Shown: positions 7,771 through 15,542, numbered from the stretch's first letter. The stretch is DNA of 34,638 nt from Prevotellaceae bacterium (GCA_031262995.1 JAISGR010000006.1:1-34638), one strand, 5' to 3'. The notes: generated from the letters alone by a model not told the origin. Made by a program: numbers and translations.

Positions 7771-9097
7771 CGGCTTGCAGGGTGAAGTTAAGCGGATTCT
7801 TCTTGCGGATGGTCTCAACATCCGATCCATCGTCGAAGTAATAGGAAACGCCCGGCTCTAAATAGATGCCGATGCGTTTGGTCAGGTTGTATTGGGCGCC
7901 TATCACACCCAGCAGAGAGAACTGCAAGGGTTTGACGTTGAGCCGTTGGTCGCCCGATTTCCCGTAGACACTTTTCTCTACGGCGCCGCCGGCGGAGAGG
8001 TAAAGCCCCCATCGGTTCCGGCTGACGAAGTTCCAGTTGGCGCGCAACGGTATGCCGATATAATGCAGGTTTTGGTTGCTCTTTTCGGCATTGCTGTATT
8101 CGATCTCCGACGACAAGTAGGTGTACATCAATCCGGTCTCTACCGAGAAGCCGCTACCCAATCCTCTCCTGAAAGATACCCCGACGCTTATCGGCATGCT
8201 GTGGCGGATATCCTTCACTTGTGCCGTCTCTTTGGAGTAGAACGGCACTCCGTTTTCGAAATACACGTCCTGCCCCTCGGGAATCTCGACGATACCGTCG
8301 TCTTTTGTATCTGCCAAATCCGGCTTGCCGCTCTGTTTGGCGCTCATCATGGGGGGGTGAAGGGCGAGTATGGCGTTGTCCATACCATTGTTGACGGAGG
8401 ATCCGGTTCCTGTGTTTCCGACGGAAAGACCTACCGCCCACTTGGCTGCTTGCGCCGTCAGGTTCTTCTTGCGGTCAGGCAGATTCAACGTACCCGAAGG
8501 ACGATACTTGGGCTGCTGTCCGGTCAGGGCGGTAGATTCCTGTGCGGCATCCGGCTGTTGCTGTGTCGAAGGAGCGGTTGCTGCTTCTTTCGTACCGACA
8601 CCACTGTTCGTTGCACTGGCGTCACTGTTCGTTGCGCCAACACCGCTGTTCGTTGCGCCGACCTCATTATTCGCTGCACTACCCTCCTTATATATAATGG
8701 AAGGCTTCTCTTCCGAAATTGGAGTTCGGGAGATGTGTGCCGTGCGATGCTGTTGTTTGACAACCGGTATCGGCGATGCCAAACCCTCATCCGGCACCGG
8801 CGGTTGCGGCAATGCGTCGGGCATCACAGCCAACGCCGGCTCTGCCGAACGGTGCACATCGACCACGGGTGTACGCAGCACCCACCATGTAATAAGAAAT
8901 GTAGTGATAAATATCGCTGCCACGGCTGCCCATTCCCACCGGCGTGACCACCACCCCTTCCTTGTCGGTACGGAGGGTGTCTTGGGTGCGGACAGCGACT
9001 GTTCCAACCGCTCCCAACCGCCGGCAGGCAGAGGTTCGGAGTAGTCGCGCAGTTGCGTCTTTATCTTTTTAAGCCATAAATCGTTTTCTTGCTTCAT
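7751..9097 (-). CDS. Anti-sigma-like membrane protein with C-terminal outer-membrane beta-barrel
   Basis: The 448-residue protein has no N-terminal signal peptide. A charged cytoplasmic-looking segment (1-50) precedes one membrane helix at about 54-74 (EWAAVAAIFITTFLITWWVL). A long Pro/Ser/Thr-rich linker follows, including four 7-residue repeats (NNEVGAT, NSGVGAT, NSDASAT, NSGVGT at about 143-169). The last 160 residues alternate like a PorT/OmpA-type beta-barrel: PISVGVSFRRGLGSGFSVETG, LHYIGIPLRANW, RWGLYLSAGGAVEKSVYG, and a final strand ending in aromatic FRLTY, as outer-membrane proteins do. It begins 15 bases after an ECF sigma factor gene, so the N-terminal part is inferred to hold that sigma factor (anti-sigma role). 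Topology would then cross both membranes. The family is recognisable in Bacteroides but I cannot name a characterised member. Confidence 0.75.
   Translation of the reverse strand: MKQENDLWLKKIKTQLRDYSEPLPAGGWERLEQSLSAPKTPSVPTRKGWWSRRWEWAAVAAIFITTFLITWWVLRTPVVDVHRSAEPALAVMPDALPQPPVPDEGLASPIPVVKQQHRTAHISRTPISEEKPSIIYKEGSAANNEVGATNSGVGATNSDASATNSGVGTKEAATAPSTQQQPDAAQESTALTGQQPKYRPSGTLNLPDRKKNLTAQAAKWAVGLSVGNTGTGSSVNNGMDNAILALHPPMMSAKQSGKPDLADTKDDGIVEIPEGQDVYFENGVPFYSKETAQVKDIRHSMPISVGVSFRRGLGSGFSVETGLMYTYLSSEIEYSNAEKSNQNLHYIGIPLRANWNFVSRNRWGLYLSAGGAVEKSVYGKSGDQRLNVKPLQFSLLGVIGAQYNLTKRIGIYLEPGVSYYFDDGSDVETIRKKNPLNFTLQAGFRLTY
8598..8683 (-). repeat. In-frame 21-bp coding repeats in the linker
   Basis: CTGTTCGTTGC recurs at a 21-bp step (cores at about 8604, 8625, 8646 and a degenerate one at 8667, plus strand). 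It encodes four 7-residue units of the N-S-x-x-x-A-T type in the periplasmic linker of the barrel protein. Length variation by slippage would stay in frame. Confidence 0.75.
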
Positions 9098-9112
9098 CTT
9101 TACTTGTCATTA

Positions 9113-9661
9113 CTAAGTATTACAGTCCAGCCACTGTTGCACCTTCTTTGCCAACAAAGCACGGGCGCGTACCAGCTGTGAGGCTGACGACTTGTCGTTA
9201 ATGCCCAGCAATAGGGCTATCTCTTTGTGAGTCTTCTCTTCTATTACATACAGGTTGAACACCGTGCGGTATCCTGTCGGCAACTCTCTGATGAACCGCA
9301 TGAGCACCTCTTCGGGGACGCGCTCCACTGCTGCCTCGTCGGGTTCGTCATACGCATCAGGCTCGTCGTCCAAGCGACCCATTCTATTCATAACGGCATT
9401 CTTCCGCAGATACCCCAGCACGATGTTGGTCATCACACGCGTCATCCACGCAAACAACGACCCTTCGCCCTGCCAGGTGAACTTGTCGAGTACGCCGAAT
9501 ATCTTTATGAACCCGTCGTGCAGCAGGTCTTCAGCCGTTTCGCGGTCGCTTACATAGCGCAAACACAACGCAAGTAGTCGACCTGCATATTGCTCATACA
9601 ATGCTTTCCGGGCTGAGTTGTTAGCCTGTTGACATAATTCGACCAGTTCTCGCTCTTTCAT
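9113..9661 (-). CDS. ECF-type RNA polymerase sigma factor
   Basis: A 182-residue extracytoplasmic-function sigma factor. Region 2 is seen at about residues 15-85 (ALYEQYAGRLLALCLRYV, DRETAEDLLHDGFIKIF, then FAWMTRVMTNIVLGYLRK), and region 4 at about 120-175 (LPTGYRTVFNLYVIEEKTHKEIA followed by an SSASQLVRARALL helix). The linker between them is acidic (DDEPDAYDEPDEA). It leads a two-gene minus-strand operon with the one-TM barrel protein. A well-formed Bacteroidota promoter (TTG, 20 bases, TACTTTTG) is about 45 bases upstream, so it is transcribed by the housekeeping sigma factor. Its own target promoters cannot be told from this window. Confidence 0.93.
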   Translation of the reverse strand: MKERELVELCQQANNSARKALYEQYAGRLLALCLRYVSDRETAEDLLHDGFIKIFGVLDKFTWQGEGSLFAWMTRVMTNIVLGYLRKNAVMNRMGRLDDEPDAYDEPDEAAVERVPEEVLMRFIRELPTGYRTVFNLYVIEEKTHKEIALLLGINDKSSASQLVRARALLAKKVQQWLDCNT

Positions 9662-9706
9662 TTCATTAAAGTAGACAACGGTGTTTACTCGCTTCTATAA
9701 ACGGGG

Positions 9707-9737
9707 CAAAAGTAAGAATACTGCATTGTTCATGCAA
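9707..9737 (-). promoter_or_regulatory. Promoter of the ECF sigma/barrel operon
   Basis: Read on the minus strand, TTG (9737-9735), a 20-base spacer and TACTTTTG (9714-9707) match the Bacteroidota -33/-7 consensus. The sigma-factor start is at 9661. Confidence 0.7.
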
Positions 9738-9756
9738 CTTTTATTGATTTATAGCT

Positions 9757-9777
9757 CATGGGATAACATGGGATAAC
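9757..9777. repeat. Short direct repeat in the sigma/AraC divergent region
   Basis: CATGGGATAA occurs twice back to back (9757 and 9767). ATGGGATAACAG at 9768-9779 is also present at 18111-18122 inside the 22-bp array, a 12-base identity that may be chance. The rest of the 9662-9974 gap holds the two divergent promoters and nothing else I recognise. Confidence 0.5.
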
Positions 9778-9885
9778 AGCCTCATCTTGTGGAATAAGGC
9801 ACAGATACATGACAAAGATGTGTCTTGATAGTCCCGTAATGCAAAAAACTTCATAACTAAACTAAACGATTATTAACAACCTGTT

Positions 9886-9913
9886 TTTGTTTCGGGATTA
9901 ATTGATACGTTTG
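9886..9913 (+). promoter_or_regulatory. Putative promoter of the AraC-type regulator
   Basis: TACGTTTG (9906-9913) is a good -7 match. TTTG at 9886-9889 could be the -33 element but the spacing (16) is short. The start codon is at 9975. Confidence 0.5.
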
Positions 9914-9974
9914 CACAAAGAATAAGAAAAAGAATTGGTTTATATTAAATTAAGTATCCGTAATAATTAAAAAA

Positions 9975-10484
9975 ATGAAAGTCTTGCAAAGTCAAAAAGC
10001 ATCCAAAAAATCCTCGTCGTCTTCCAAAGGAACACAGACAGGAAAGAAATCGGCTGAACTTCCCCCATTATCAGGGAGAACTGATTTGCAGCCCACCGGA
10101 CGTATGAAAGAGATTTACGAGAACGTGGTTTACTGCATTGAAGATAAGGGAATCTACTTGGACACGCACCTGAGTCTGGGCAAATTTTCCAGACTATTGT
10201 ACACCAATACGACGTATCTGTCGAAAGTAATCAATACTTTTTGGGGATGCAATCTCAAAACGCTGCTTAACCGCTACCGGGTGGAATATGCCAAAAAGTT
10301 GCTCGTAGAAGATAAGTGCGACTTCCACACACTTCCCACTCGCAGCGGATTTGCCTCCAAGAGCACCTTCTACACGGCATTCATGAAGTACGAAGGTGTT
10401 AAGCCTGCCGATTATCGCTACTCTCACATGAAGGACGAAATCCGCCGGAGAATAGACGCCGAATTGGCAAAATTATCGTTTTAA
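9975..10484 (+). CDS. AraC/XylS-type DNA-binding protein lacking a sensor domain
   Basis: The 169-residue protein begins with a Lys/Ser-rich low-complexity stretch (about residues 1-30). It continues as a lone AraC-type double helix-turn-helix domain: LSLGKFSRLLYTNTTYLSKV (first HTH), an NLKTLLNRYRVEYAKKLL linker helix, then SGFASKSTFYTAFMKYEGVKPADYR (second HTH with the family end motif). There is no ligand, transmembrane or two-component sensor domain. In Bacteroidales such domains are usually the output of hybrid two-component proteins; here it stands alone. It is divergent from the ECF sigma operon across a 313-bp gap, so it may regulate either unit, but this is inference. An inverted repeat with a 22-bp array follows its stop. 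Confidence 0.85.
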   Translation: MKVLQSQKASKKSSSSSKGTQTGKKSAELPPLSGRTDLQPTGRMKEIYENVVYCIEDKGIYLDTHLSLGKFSRLLYTNTTYLSKVINTFWGCNLKTLLNRYRVEYAKKLLVEDKCDFHTLPTRSGFASKSTFYTAFMKYEGVKPADYRYSHMKDEIRRRIDAELAKLSF

Positions 10485-10536
10485 ACTTGTATGGTTACGG
10501 CGGCAGAAACATGTACTGTTCGCTTGAACGGAATGA

Positions 10537-10735
10537 GAAAAAGAGGCTGTGTCGAAAGTCGGATTAGGGTTTTAGTATATCCAGGGTAGTCGGAGTGCCA
10601 GACCAGGGTAGTCGGAACGCCCGACTAGGGTAGTCGGAGTGCCCGACTAGGGTAGTCGGAGTGTCAGACTAGGGTAGTCGGAGCGCCAGACCGGAAATGG
10701 ATGGATAACCCGACTTTTGACACAGCCTCTTTTTC
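10537..10735. repeat. 25-bp inverted repeat enclosing a 22-bp tandem array
   Basis: The left arm (10537-10561) and the reverse complement of the right arm (10711-10735) match at 24 of 25 positions; the arm core is GAGGCTGTGTC. The right arm ends in a T run (CCTCTTTTTCCTTTTT), so on the plus strand the whole could act as a terminator with a very large loop, and the left arm mirrors it for the other strand. The loop holds five 22-bp repeats. Confidence 0.85.
10583..10692. repeat. Tandem array, five units of 22 bp
   Basis: Units start at 10583, 10605, 10627, 10649 and 10671. All begin AGGGTAGTCGG and end in CCGACT or CAGACC/T. In units 2 and 3 GTCGG and CCGAC form a perfect dyad with a 5-base spacer; the other three have one mismatch. 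It lies wholly within the loop of the 25-bp inverted repeat. Confidence 0.9.
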
Positions 10736-10769
10736 CTTTTTATTTATCGCCTCAATTAAAATAAGTATC

Positions 10770-11591
10770 ATGGCATATATAATAGGTATAGATGTAGGTG
10801 GAAGCACCACCAAAATAGTAGGTATGGAAGAGGGACGCATCGTGGCGCCCATGTTTATCACGGCAGCCGACCCGGTCACCTCCCTGTTTGGAGCATTCGG
10901 TAAATACATGCACGACAACGGCATTCGCCTGACCGACATCGCGCAGATCATGCTGACCGGAGTAGGTAGCGCTTTCATCAACACACCCCTTTACGGATTG
11001 CCTACTCACAAAGTCGATGAATTCATAGCCAACGGATTGGGTGCCCGTCATGCCACCGACCTCTCCCGCCTCGTCGTAGTAAGCATGGGCACCGGAACCT
11101 CCTTTGTCAGGCTTGACGGCGACCGGATAAACCACATCGGCGGCGTAGGCATCGGCGGTGGCACACTGCAAGGATTGTCGCGCCTGCTGTTGAAAACCGA
11201 CGACTTCCGCCGCATTGCCGAGATCGCCGAACAGGGAGACATCACCCGCATCAACCTGCAAATAGGAGATATCAGCAACCGCGCCCTGCCCGACTTGCCG
11301 ATGAATGCCACCGCTTCGCTCTTCGGCAAGGTCGACAGCAATGCCACACCTGCCGATATCGCCAAAGGCATCATCTGCCTCGTGCTGCAAACCATCGGAG
11401 GAGCTGCCGTGCTGGCGGCACTGAACAGTACGATAAAGGATTTTGTACTGATCGGTAACCTTACACAACTCCCCCAGTGTCATGAGATATTCTCCAATAT
11501 GGAGCGAATCTATCACGTGCACTTCCATATCCCCCCCTATGCAGAATATCGTACAGCCATCGGAGCAGCCCTCGCGCATGAGCGTATCTAA
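10770..11591 (+). CDS. coaW: Type II pantothenate kinase-like ATPase
   Basis: An ASKHA-fold kinase of 273 residues inferred to phosphorylate pantothenate, the first step of coenzyme A synthesis. It starts with the phosphate-1 motif IIGIDVGGSTTKIVG (residues 4-18) and has LTGVGSAFI, VVVSMGTGTSFVRLDG (phosphate-2) and GGVGIGGGTLQGLSRLL, the combination typical of type II (eukaryotic/Staphylococcus-like) PanK. A BadF/N-acetylglucosamine-kinase-like ATPase is the main alternative. The ATG at 10770 is chosen because the in-frame extension to 10701 would run through the right arm of the inverted repeat. No clear promoter is seen. Confidence 0.85.
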   Translation: MAYIIGIDVGGSTTKIVGMEEGRIVAPMFITAADPVTSLFGAFGKYMHDNGIRLTDIAQIMLTGVGSAFINTPLYGLPTHKVDEFIANGLGARHATDLSRLVVVSMGTGTSFVRLDGDRINHIGGVGIGGGTLQGLSRLLLKTDDFRRIAEIAEQGDITRINLQIGDISNRALPDLPMNATASLFGKVDSNATPADIAKGIICLVLQTIGGAAVLAALNSTIKDFVLIGNLTQLPQCHEIFSNMERIYHVHFHIPPYAEYRTAIGAALAHERI

Positions 11592-11610
11592 TTATTTTAT
11601 TTTGTATCTT

Positions 11611-11641
11611 TTTGGGGTACAAGAAAATAGTTATACCTTTG
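11611..11641 (+). promoter_or_regulatory. Promoter of rpsA
   Basis: TTTG (11611-11614), a 19-base spacer and TACCTTTG (11634-11641) give a near-ideal Bacteroidota promoter 60 bases before the start codon. Confidence 0.8.
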
Positions 11642-11701
11642 CGCCGATTTTGTGAATAATATAATGTCTCACTCAATTAATTATCAATAACTTATAATAA
11701 T

Positions 11702-13492
11702 ATGGACAATTTAAAGAACGTAGCTCCCATCGAAGATTTCAATTGGGATGCTTATGAAAAAGGCGAGACCGTAACGGGTTCCAGCCACGAAGAAATGGAA
11801 AAAGCGTATGACAATACGCTGAACAAGGTAACCGACCGTGAAGTGGTAGATGGAACCGTCATCGCCATGAACAAACGCGAAGTCGTTGTGAACATCGGTT
11901 ACAAATCCGATGGTATCATTCCCTTGAACGAATTTCGTTACAACCCCGACCTGAAAGTAGGCGACACCGTAGAGGTGTATGTCGAAAATCAGGAAGACAA
12001 GAAAGGACAATTAGTCCTGTCGCACCGCAAAGCACGTGCAGCACGCTCGTGGGACCGCGTGAACTCCGCACTGGAAAACGAAGAAATCATCAAGGGATTT
12101 GTAAAATGCCGCACCAAGGGTGGTATGATTGTCGACGTATTCGGTATCGAAGCATTCCTCCCCGGCTCGCAAATCGACGTGAAACCGATCCGCGACTACG
12201 ATGTTTTTGTCGGCAAGACCATGGAATTCAAGGTGGTGAAAATCAACCAAGAATTCAAGAACGTGGTGGTGTCGCACAAGGCACTCATCGAAGCCGAACT
12301 GGAACAACAGAAGAAGGAAATTATCAGCAAGCTCGAGAAAGGTCAGGTACTCGAGGGAACTGTCAAGAATATCACTACCTACGGCGTGTTCATCGACCTG
12401 GGCGGTGTAGATGGATTGATTCACATCACCGACCTGTCGTGGGGACGTGTCAGCGACCCGAAAGAGGTTGTCGAACTCGATCAGAAGCTCAATGTCGTTA
12501 TCCTCGATTTCGACAACGAGAAGAAACGCATTGCCCTGGGCTTGAAACAACTCTCTCCGCACCCGTGGGATGCTTTGGCTGCCGACCTGAAAGTGGGTGA
12601 CCACGTACATGGCAGGGTAGTCGTTATGGCAGATTACGGTGCATTCGTAGAGGTAGCCCCCGGCGTAGAAGGACTGATTCACGTATCCGAGATGTCGTGG
12701 TCGCAACACCTGCGCTCGGCACAAGACTTCCTCAAGGTGGGCGACGAGGTAGAGGCAGTTGTACTCACCCTCGACCGCGAAGAGCGCAAGATGTCGCTCG
12801 GTCTGAAGCAGCTCAAGCCGGATCCGTGGGAGACCATCGAAATCAAATATCCCGTCGGCTCCAAGCACACTGCCAAAGTGCGTAACTTCACCAACTTCGG
12901 CGTATTTGTAGAGATCGAAGAGGGTGTGGACGGATTGATTCACATCTCCGACCTGTCGTGGACAAAGAAGGTAAAACATCCCTCCGAGTTTACGCAAATC
13001 GGCGCCGACATCGACGTACAGGTATTGGAAATCGACAAGGAGAACCGCCGTTTGAGCCTTGGTCACAAGCAACTCGAAGAGAACCCGTGGGATGTATTCG
13101 AAACCATCTTCAGCGTAGGCTCGGTACACGAAGGTACCATCGTCGAAATGCTCGACAGAGGAGCCGTTGTAGCGTTGCCTTATGGCGTAGAAGGCTTTGC
13201 CACTCCCAAGCACTTGGTTAAGGAGGACGGCACACAGGCTCAGCTCGACGAGAAACTGCTGTTCAAGGTGATTGAGTTCAACAAGGACACCAAACGCATC
13301 ATCGTTTCGCACAGCCGTATCTTCGAAGATGCTTCCAAGCACGAGGAACGTGCCGAAAAGCGCGCTGCCAAGAAGCCGGCAGGACGCCGCGAAGAAGCAC
13401 CTGCCATTCAGAATCAGGCTGCATCAACAACGTTGGGCGACATCGATGCTTTGGCTGCATTGAAAGAGCAGATGGAAGCTGAGAAGAAATAA
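11702..13492 (+). CDS. rpsA: 30S ribosomal protein S1
   Basis: Ribosomal protein S1 of 596 residues, which binds mRNA on the small subunit. Six S1 (OB-fold) repeats follow one another at about residues 45-115, 130-200, 215-285, 300-372, 388-458 and 475-545. The repeats carry the signatures TTYGVFIDLGGVDGLIHITDLSW, ADYGAFVEVAPGVEGLIHVSEMSW and TNFGVFVEIEEGVDGLIHISDLSW in order. The C-terminal tail is Ala/Lys/Glu-rich. Length is typical for Bacteroidales S1, slightly longer than E. coli (557). It is monocistronic: its own consensus promoter lies upstream and a strong terminator downstream. Confidence 0.96.
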   Translation: MDNLKNVAPIEDFNWDAYEKGETVTGSSHEEMEKAYDNTLNKVTDREVVDGTVIAMNKREVVVNIGYKSDGIIPLNEFRYNPDLKVGDTVEVYVENQEDKKGQLVLSHRKARAARSWDRVNSALENEEIIKGFVKCRTKGGMIVDVFGIEAFLPGSQIDVKPIRDYDVFVGKTMEFKVVKINQEFKNVVVSHKALIEAELEQQKKEIISKLEKGQVLEGTVKNITTYGVFIDLGGVDGLIHITDLSWGRVSDPKEVVELDQKLNVVILDFDNEKKRIALGLKQLSPHPWDALAADLKVGDHVHGRVVVMADYGAFVEVAPGVEGLIHVSEMSWSQHLRSAQDFLKVGDEVEAVVLTLDREERKMSLGLKQLKPDPWETIEIKYPVGSKHTAKVRNFTNFGVFVEIEEGVDGLIHISDLSWTKKVKHPSEFTQIGADIDVQVLEIDKENRRLSLGHKQLEENPWDVFETIFSVGSVHEGTIVEMLDRGAVVALPYGVEGFATPKHLVKEDGTQAQLDEKLLFKVIEFNKDTKRIIVSHSRIFEDASKHEERAEKRAAKKPAGRREEAPAIQNQAASTTLGDIDALAALKEQMEAEKK

Positions 13493-13517
13493 TAGAATTT
13501 TATTATTCAAGTCTTTG

Positions 13518-13554
13518 GAGAGGGGTGTGTCGTTTCGGCACACCCCTCTCTTTT
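13518..13554 (+). terminator. Rho-independent terminator after rpsA
   Basis: A perfect 12-bp stem GAGAGGGGTGTG (13518-13529) / CACACCCCTCTC (13539-13550), a 9-base loop and a TTTT tail. Confidence 0.9.
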
Positions 13555-13565
13555 ATCAATCCCGC

Positions 13566-13598
13566 TTTAGGCGGCAATCAATAAATAGCGTAACTTTG
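13566..13598 (+). promoter_or_regulatory. Promoter of rnz, almost touching the start codon
   Basis: TAACTTTG (13591-13598) is the -7 element; TTTA (13566-13569) at 21 bases spacing is a weak -33. Transcription should begin only a few bases before the ATG at 13606. Confidence 0.65.
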
Positions 13599-13605
13599 CC
13601 CCATC

Positions 13606-14523
13606 ATGGAGAAATTCGAAGTAAATATCCTGGGTTGCGGCTCTGCCCTTCCCACTACGCGGCACTTTCCCACCTCGCAAGTGGTCAATGTGCGCGACAA
13701 ACTCTTCATGATTGACTGCGGAGAAGGGGCACAATTACAGTTCCGCAAGGCGCGCCTGAAGTTCTCGCGCCTCAACCAAATCTTTATTTCCCACTTGCAC
13801 GGCGACCACTGCTTCGGGTTGCTCGGGCTGATATCGACATTTGACCTGCTGGGGCGTACCGCCGAGTTACACATACACTCCCCGGAAGGGTTGGAGGAAC
13901 GGCTTGTCCCCATGCTCAATTACTTTTGCCGCGGAATGGGCTACCGTGTGCTGTTCCACCCGTTCGATACCCGGGAAGTTGCACAAATCTACGAAGACCG
14001 TTCTCTCACCGTCACCACCCTTCCGTTGCGCCACCGCATACCCTGTTGCGGCTTTCTCTTTGCCGAAAAGCAGCGCCCCAATCACATCATTCGCGAGCAG
14101 ATAGATTTTTATGGAGTTCCCATGCACGAACTGAACCGGATAAAGAACGGCGCCGACTATGCGACACCCGACGGTCGGCTTATCCCTAACTCCCTGCTTA
14201 CACGTCCTGCCGCTTCCCCCCGCCGGTACGCCTACTGTTCGGATACTGTCTATATGCCCGAGCTTGCCCCTTTGATAGCGGGAGTCGATCTGCTCTTTCA
14301 CGAAGCAACGTTTGCCCACAGCGAGCTGTCCCGTGCCCGCGAAACGTTCCACACCACCGCCCGCCAGGCAGCCGAACTGGCAGCTGCCGCCCGGGTGCGC
14401 CGACTGCTCATCGGACACTTCTCGGCACGTTACGAAGACGAATCCGTGCTGCTTGCCGAAGCGTGTCAACTGTTCCCCGACACTCTGTTGGCACACGAAA
14501 CACTCTGTGTATCGGTAGGATAA
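13606..14523 (+). CDS. rnz: Ribonuclease Z (tRNA 3'-processing endonuclease)
   Basis: A metallo-beta-lactamase-fold nuclease of 305 residues that removes 3' trailers from tRNA precursors. It has the N-terminal LGCGSALPTTRHFPTS start, the zinc motif HLHGDH (H63, H65, D67, H68), a C-terminal LLFHEATF and an HTTARQAAELAAAARVRRLLIGHFSARY segment with the remaining ligands, all in RNase Z order. Length matches the short (homodimeric, about 300 residue) form. It is monocistronic, with the -7 element 7 bases before the ATG; no Shine-Dalgarno is possible in such a short leader. Confidence 0.94.
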   Translation: MEKFEVNILGCGSALPTTRHFPTSQVVNVRDKLFMIDCGEGAQLQFRKARLKFSRLNQIFISHLHGDHCFGLLGLISTFDLLGRTAELHIHSPEGLEERLVPMLNYFCRGMGYRVLFHPFDTREVAQIYEDRSLTVTTLPLRHRIPCCGFLFAEKQRPNHIIREQIDFYGVPMHELNRIKNGADYATPDGRLIPNSLLTRPAASPRRYAYCSDTVYMPELAPLIAGVDLLFHEATFAHSELSRARETFHTTARQAAELAAAARVRRLLIGHFSARYEDESVLLAEACQLFPDTLLAHETLCVSVG

Positions 14524-14555
14524 GAGTACACCCGCACGCTTTTTTCTTCTATTAT

Positions 14556-14587
14556 TTTGTTTTATATCACCAAATGTTCTACTTTTG
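14556..14587 (+). promoter_or_regulatory. Promoter of the secreted-protein/sigma/anti-sigma/Spy-like unit
   Basis: TTTG (14556-14559), a 20-base spacer and TACTTTTG (14580-14587) match the Bacteroidota consensus closely. It stands 36 bases before the ATG at 14624. Confidence 0.78.
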
Positions 14588-14623
14588 CGCAATATAATCA
14601 ATTTACACCTCTGCCATAGATTG

Positions 14624-14944
14624 ATGAAAAAGATACTCATCTGCTTACTCCTGTCATGGACAGTCACTCCGACGCTCGTTGCACAGACACGCCACGGGCA
14701 GGTAGAAGATGCTCCGCAGCAAGAGACACCGGCAACCGCGATACAAATCAGCGTGTCCGATGACAACGTGGTGCGGGTGCAACATGCCACGCAAGGAATG
14801 CAGATGGAACTGTACAGCATTGTCGGCATCAAACTTGCCACCTATCCCATTCGTTCGGCAGACGAATCTTTCCGCATCGAACAACCCCGAGGTTACTACA
14901 TCGTCAAAATAGCCGGCGTGGTACGCAAAGTAATCATCAAGTAG
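14624..14944 (+). CDS. Small secreted protein resembling a type-A sorting/C-terminal domain
   Basis: A 106-residue protein with a signal peptide (KKILICLLLSWTVTPTLVAQ, cleavage about residue 21). An acidic spacer precedes a compact beta-sandwich-like tail: VRVQHATQGMQMELYSIVGI, then FRIEQPRGYYIVKIAG and the terminal VVRKVIIK. This strand pattern (LYSIVG...YYIVKI...KVIIK) is that of type-A sorting domains of the type IX secretion system, but here nothing is attached in front. Whether the organism has T9SS cannot be seen; the domain may simply be a small beta-sandwich. The ATG at 14624 is chosen because it begins the signal peptide and lies just after the promoter. Only 2 bases separate it from the downstream sigma-factor gene, so the two are translated together. 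Confidence 0.65.
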   Translation: MKKILICLLLSWTVTPTLVAQTRHGQVEDAPQQETPATAIQISVSDDNVVRVQHATQGMQMELYSIVGIKLATYPIRSADESFRIEQPRGYYIVKIAGVVRKVIIK

Positions 14945-14946
14945 GT

Positions 14947-15495
14947 ATGAACAGCACCTATAATGAAGTAGAAGTACTGAAACTGCTTCAGAACGAAAAA
15001 ACACAGAAGCAAGGATTTGAACAGGTTGTGGCGCAATACAGTGAGCAGCTATACTGGCAAATCCGACGCATGGTACTCTCTCACGAAGATGCCAACGACC
15101 TTCTTCAGAATACCTTCATCAAAGCGTGGATTAACATCGACTACTTTCGCGGCGACGCCAAACTCTCCACTTGGCTCTATCGCATCGCCCTTAACGAATG
15201 CCTCACATTCCTGAGCAAACAGCGCCTCACCATCTCGATCGACGACGCCGATGCCAACGTGTTGCAGAAACTCGAAAGCGACACCTACTTCTCGGGCGAC
15301 CATGCACAGAAGGTGCTACAGGAAGCCCTGCAAACACTCCCCGAAAAACAACGCATGGTATTCAACCTGAAATACTTTCAGGAAATGAAATACGAAGAGA
15401 TGTCGGAAATCTTCGGCACTACCGTGGGAGCACTCAAAGCATCCTACCACCACGCCGTGAAGAAAATAGAAAAGCATTTAGAAAAAGAGGTTTAA
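14947..15495 (+). CDS. ECF-type RNA polymerase sigma factor
   Basis: A 182-residue ECF sigma factor. Region 2: FEQVVAQYSEQLYWQIRRMV, then SHEDANDLLQNTFIKAW and FRGDAKLSTWLYRIALNECL (residues about 24-95). Region 4: LPEKQRMVFNLKYFQEMKYE followed by EIFGTTVGALKASYHHAVKKI (about 130-178). It is the second gene of a tight unit and is followed by a one-TM anti-sigma-like protein and a periplasmic Spy/CpxP-like protein, an arrangement like RpoE/CnrH-type envelope-stress systems. The two ECF sigma factors in this window are only distantly alike. Confidence 0.93.
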   Translation: MNSTYNEVEVLKLLQNEKTQKQGFEQVVAQYSEQLYWQIRRMVLSHEDANDLLQNTFIKAWINIDYFRGDAKLSTWLYRIALNECLTFLSKQRLTISIDDADANVLQKLESDTYFSGDHAQKVLQEALQTLPEKQRMVFNLKYFQEMKYEEMSEIFGTTVGALKASYHHAVKKIEKHLEKEV

Positions 15496-15542
15496 ACCTT
15501 TGTAACTCATCATAGTCTAACAACACAGAAAGGAGAAAACTA

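Noticed and set aside
10701-10769. Upstream start of the pantothenate kinase gene
   Set aside because: It would translate through the right arm of the inverted repeat; MAYIIGIDVGGS at 10770 fits the family.
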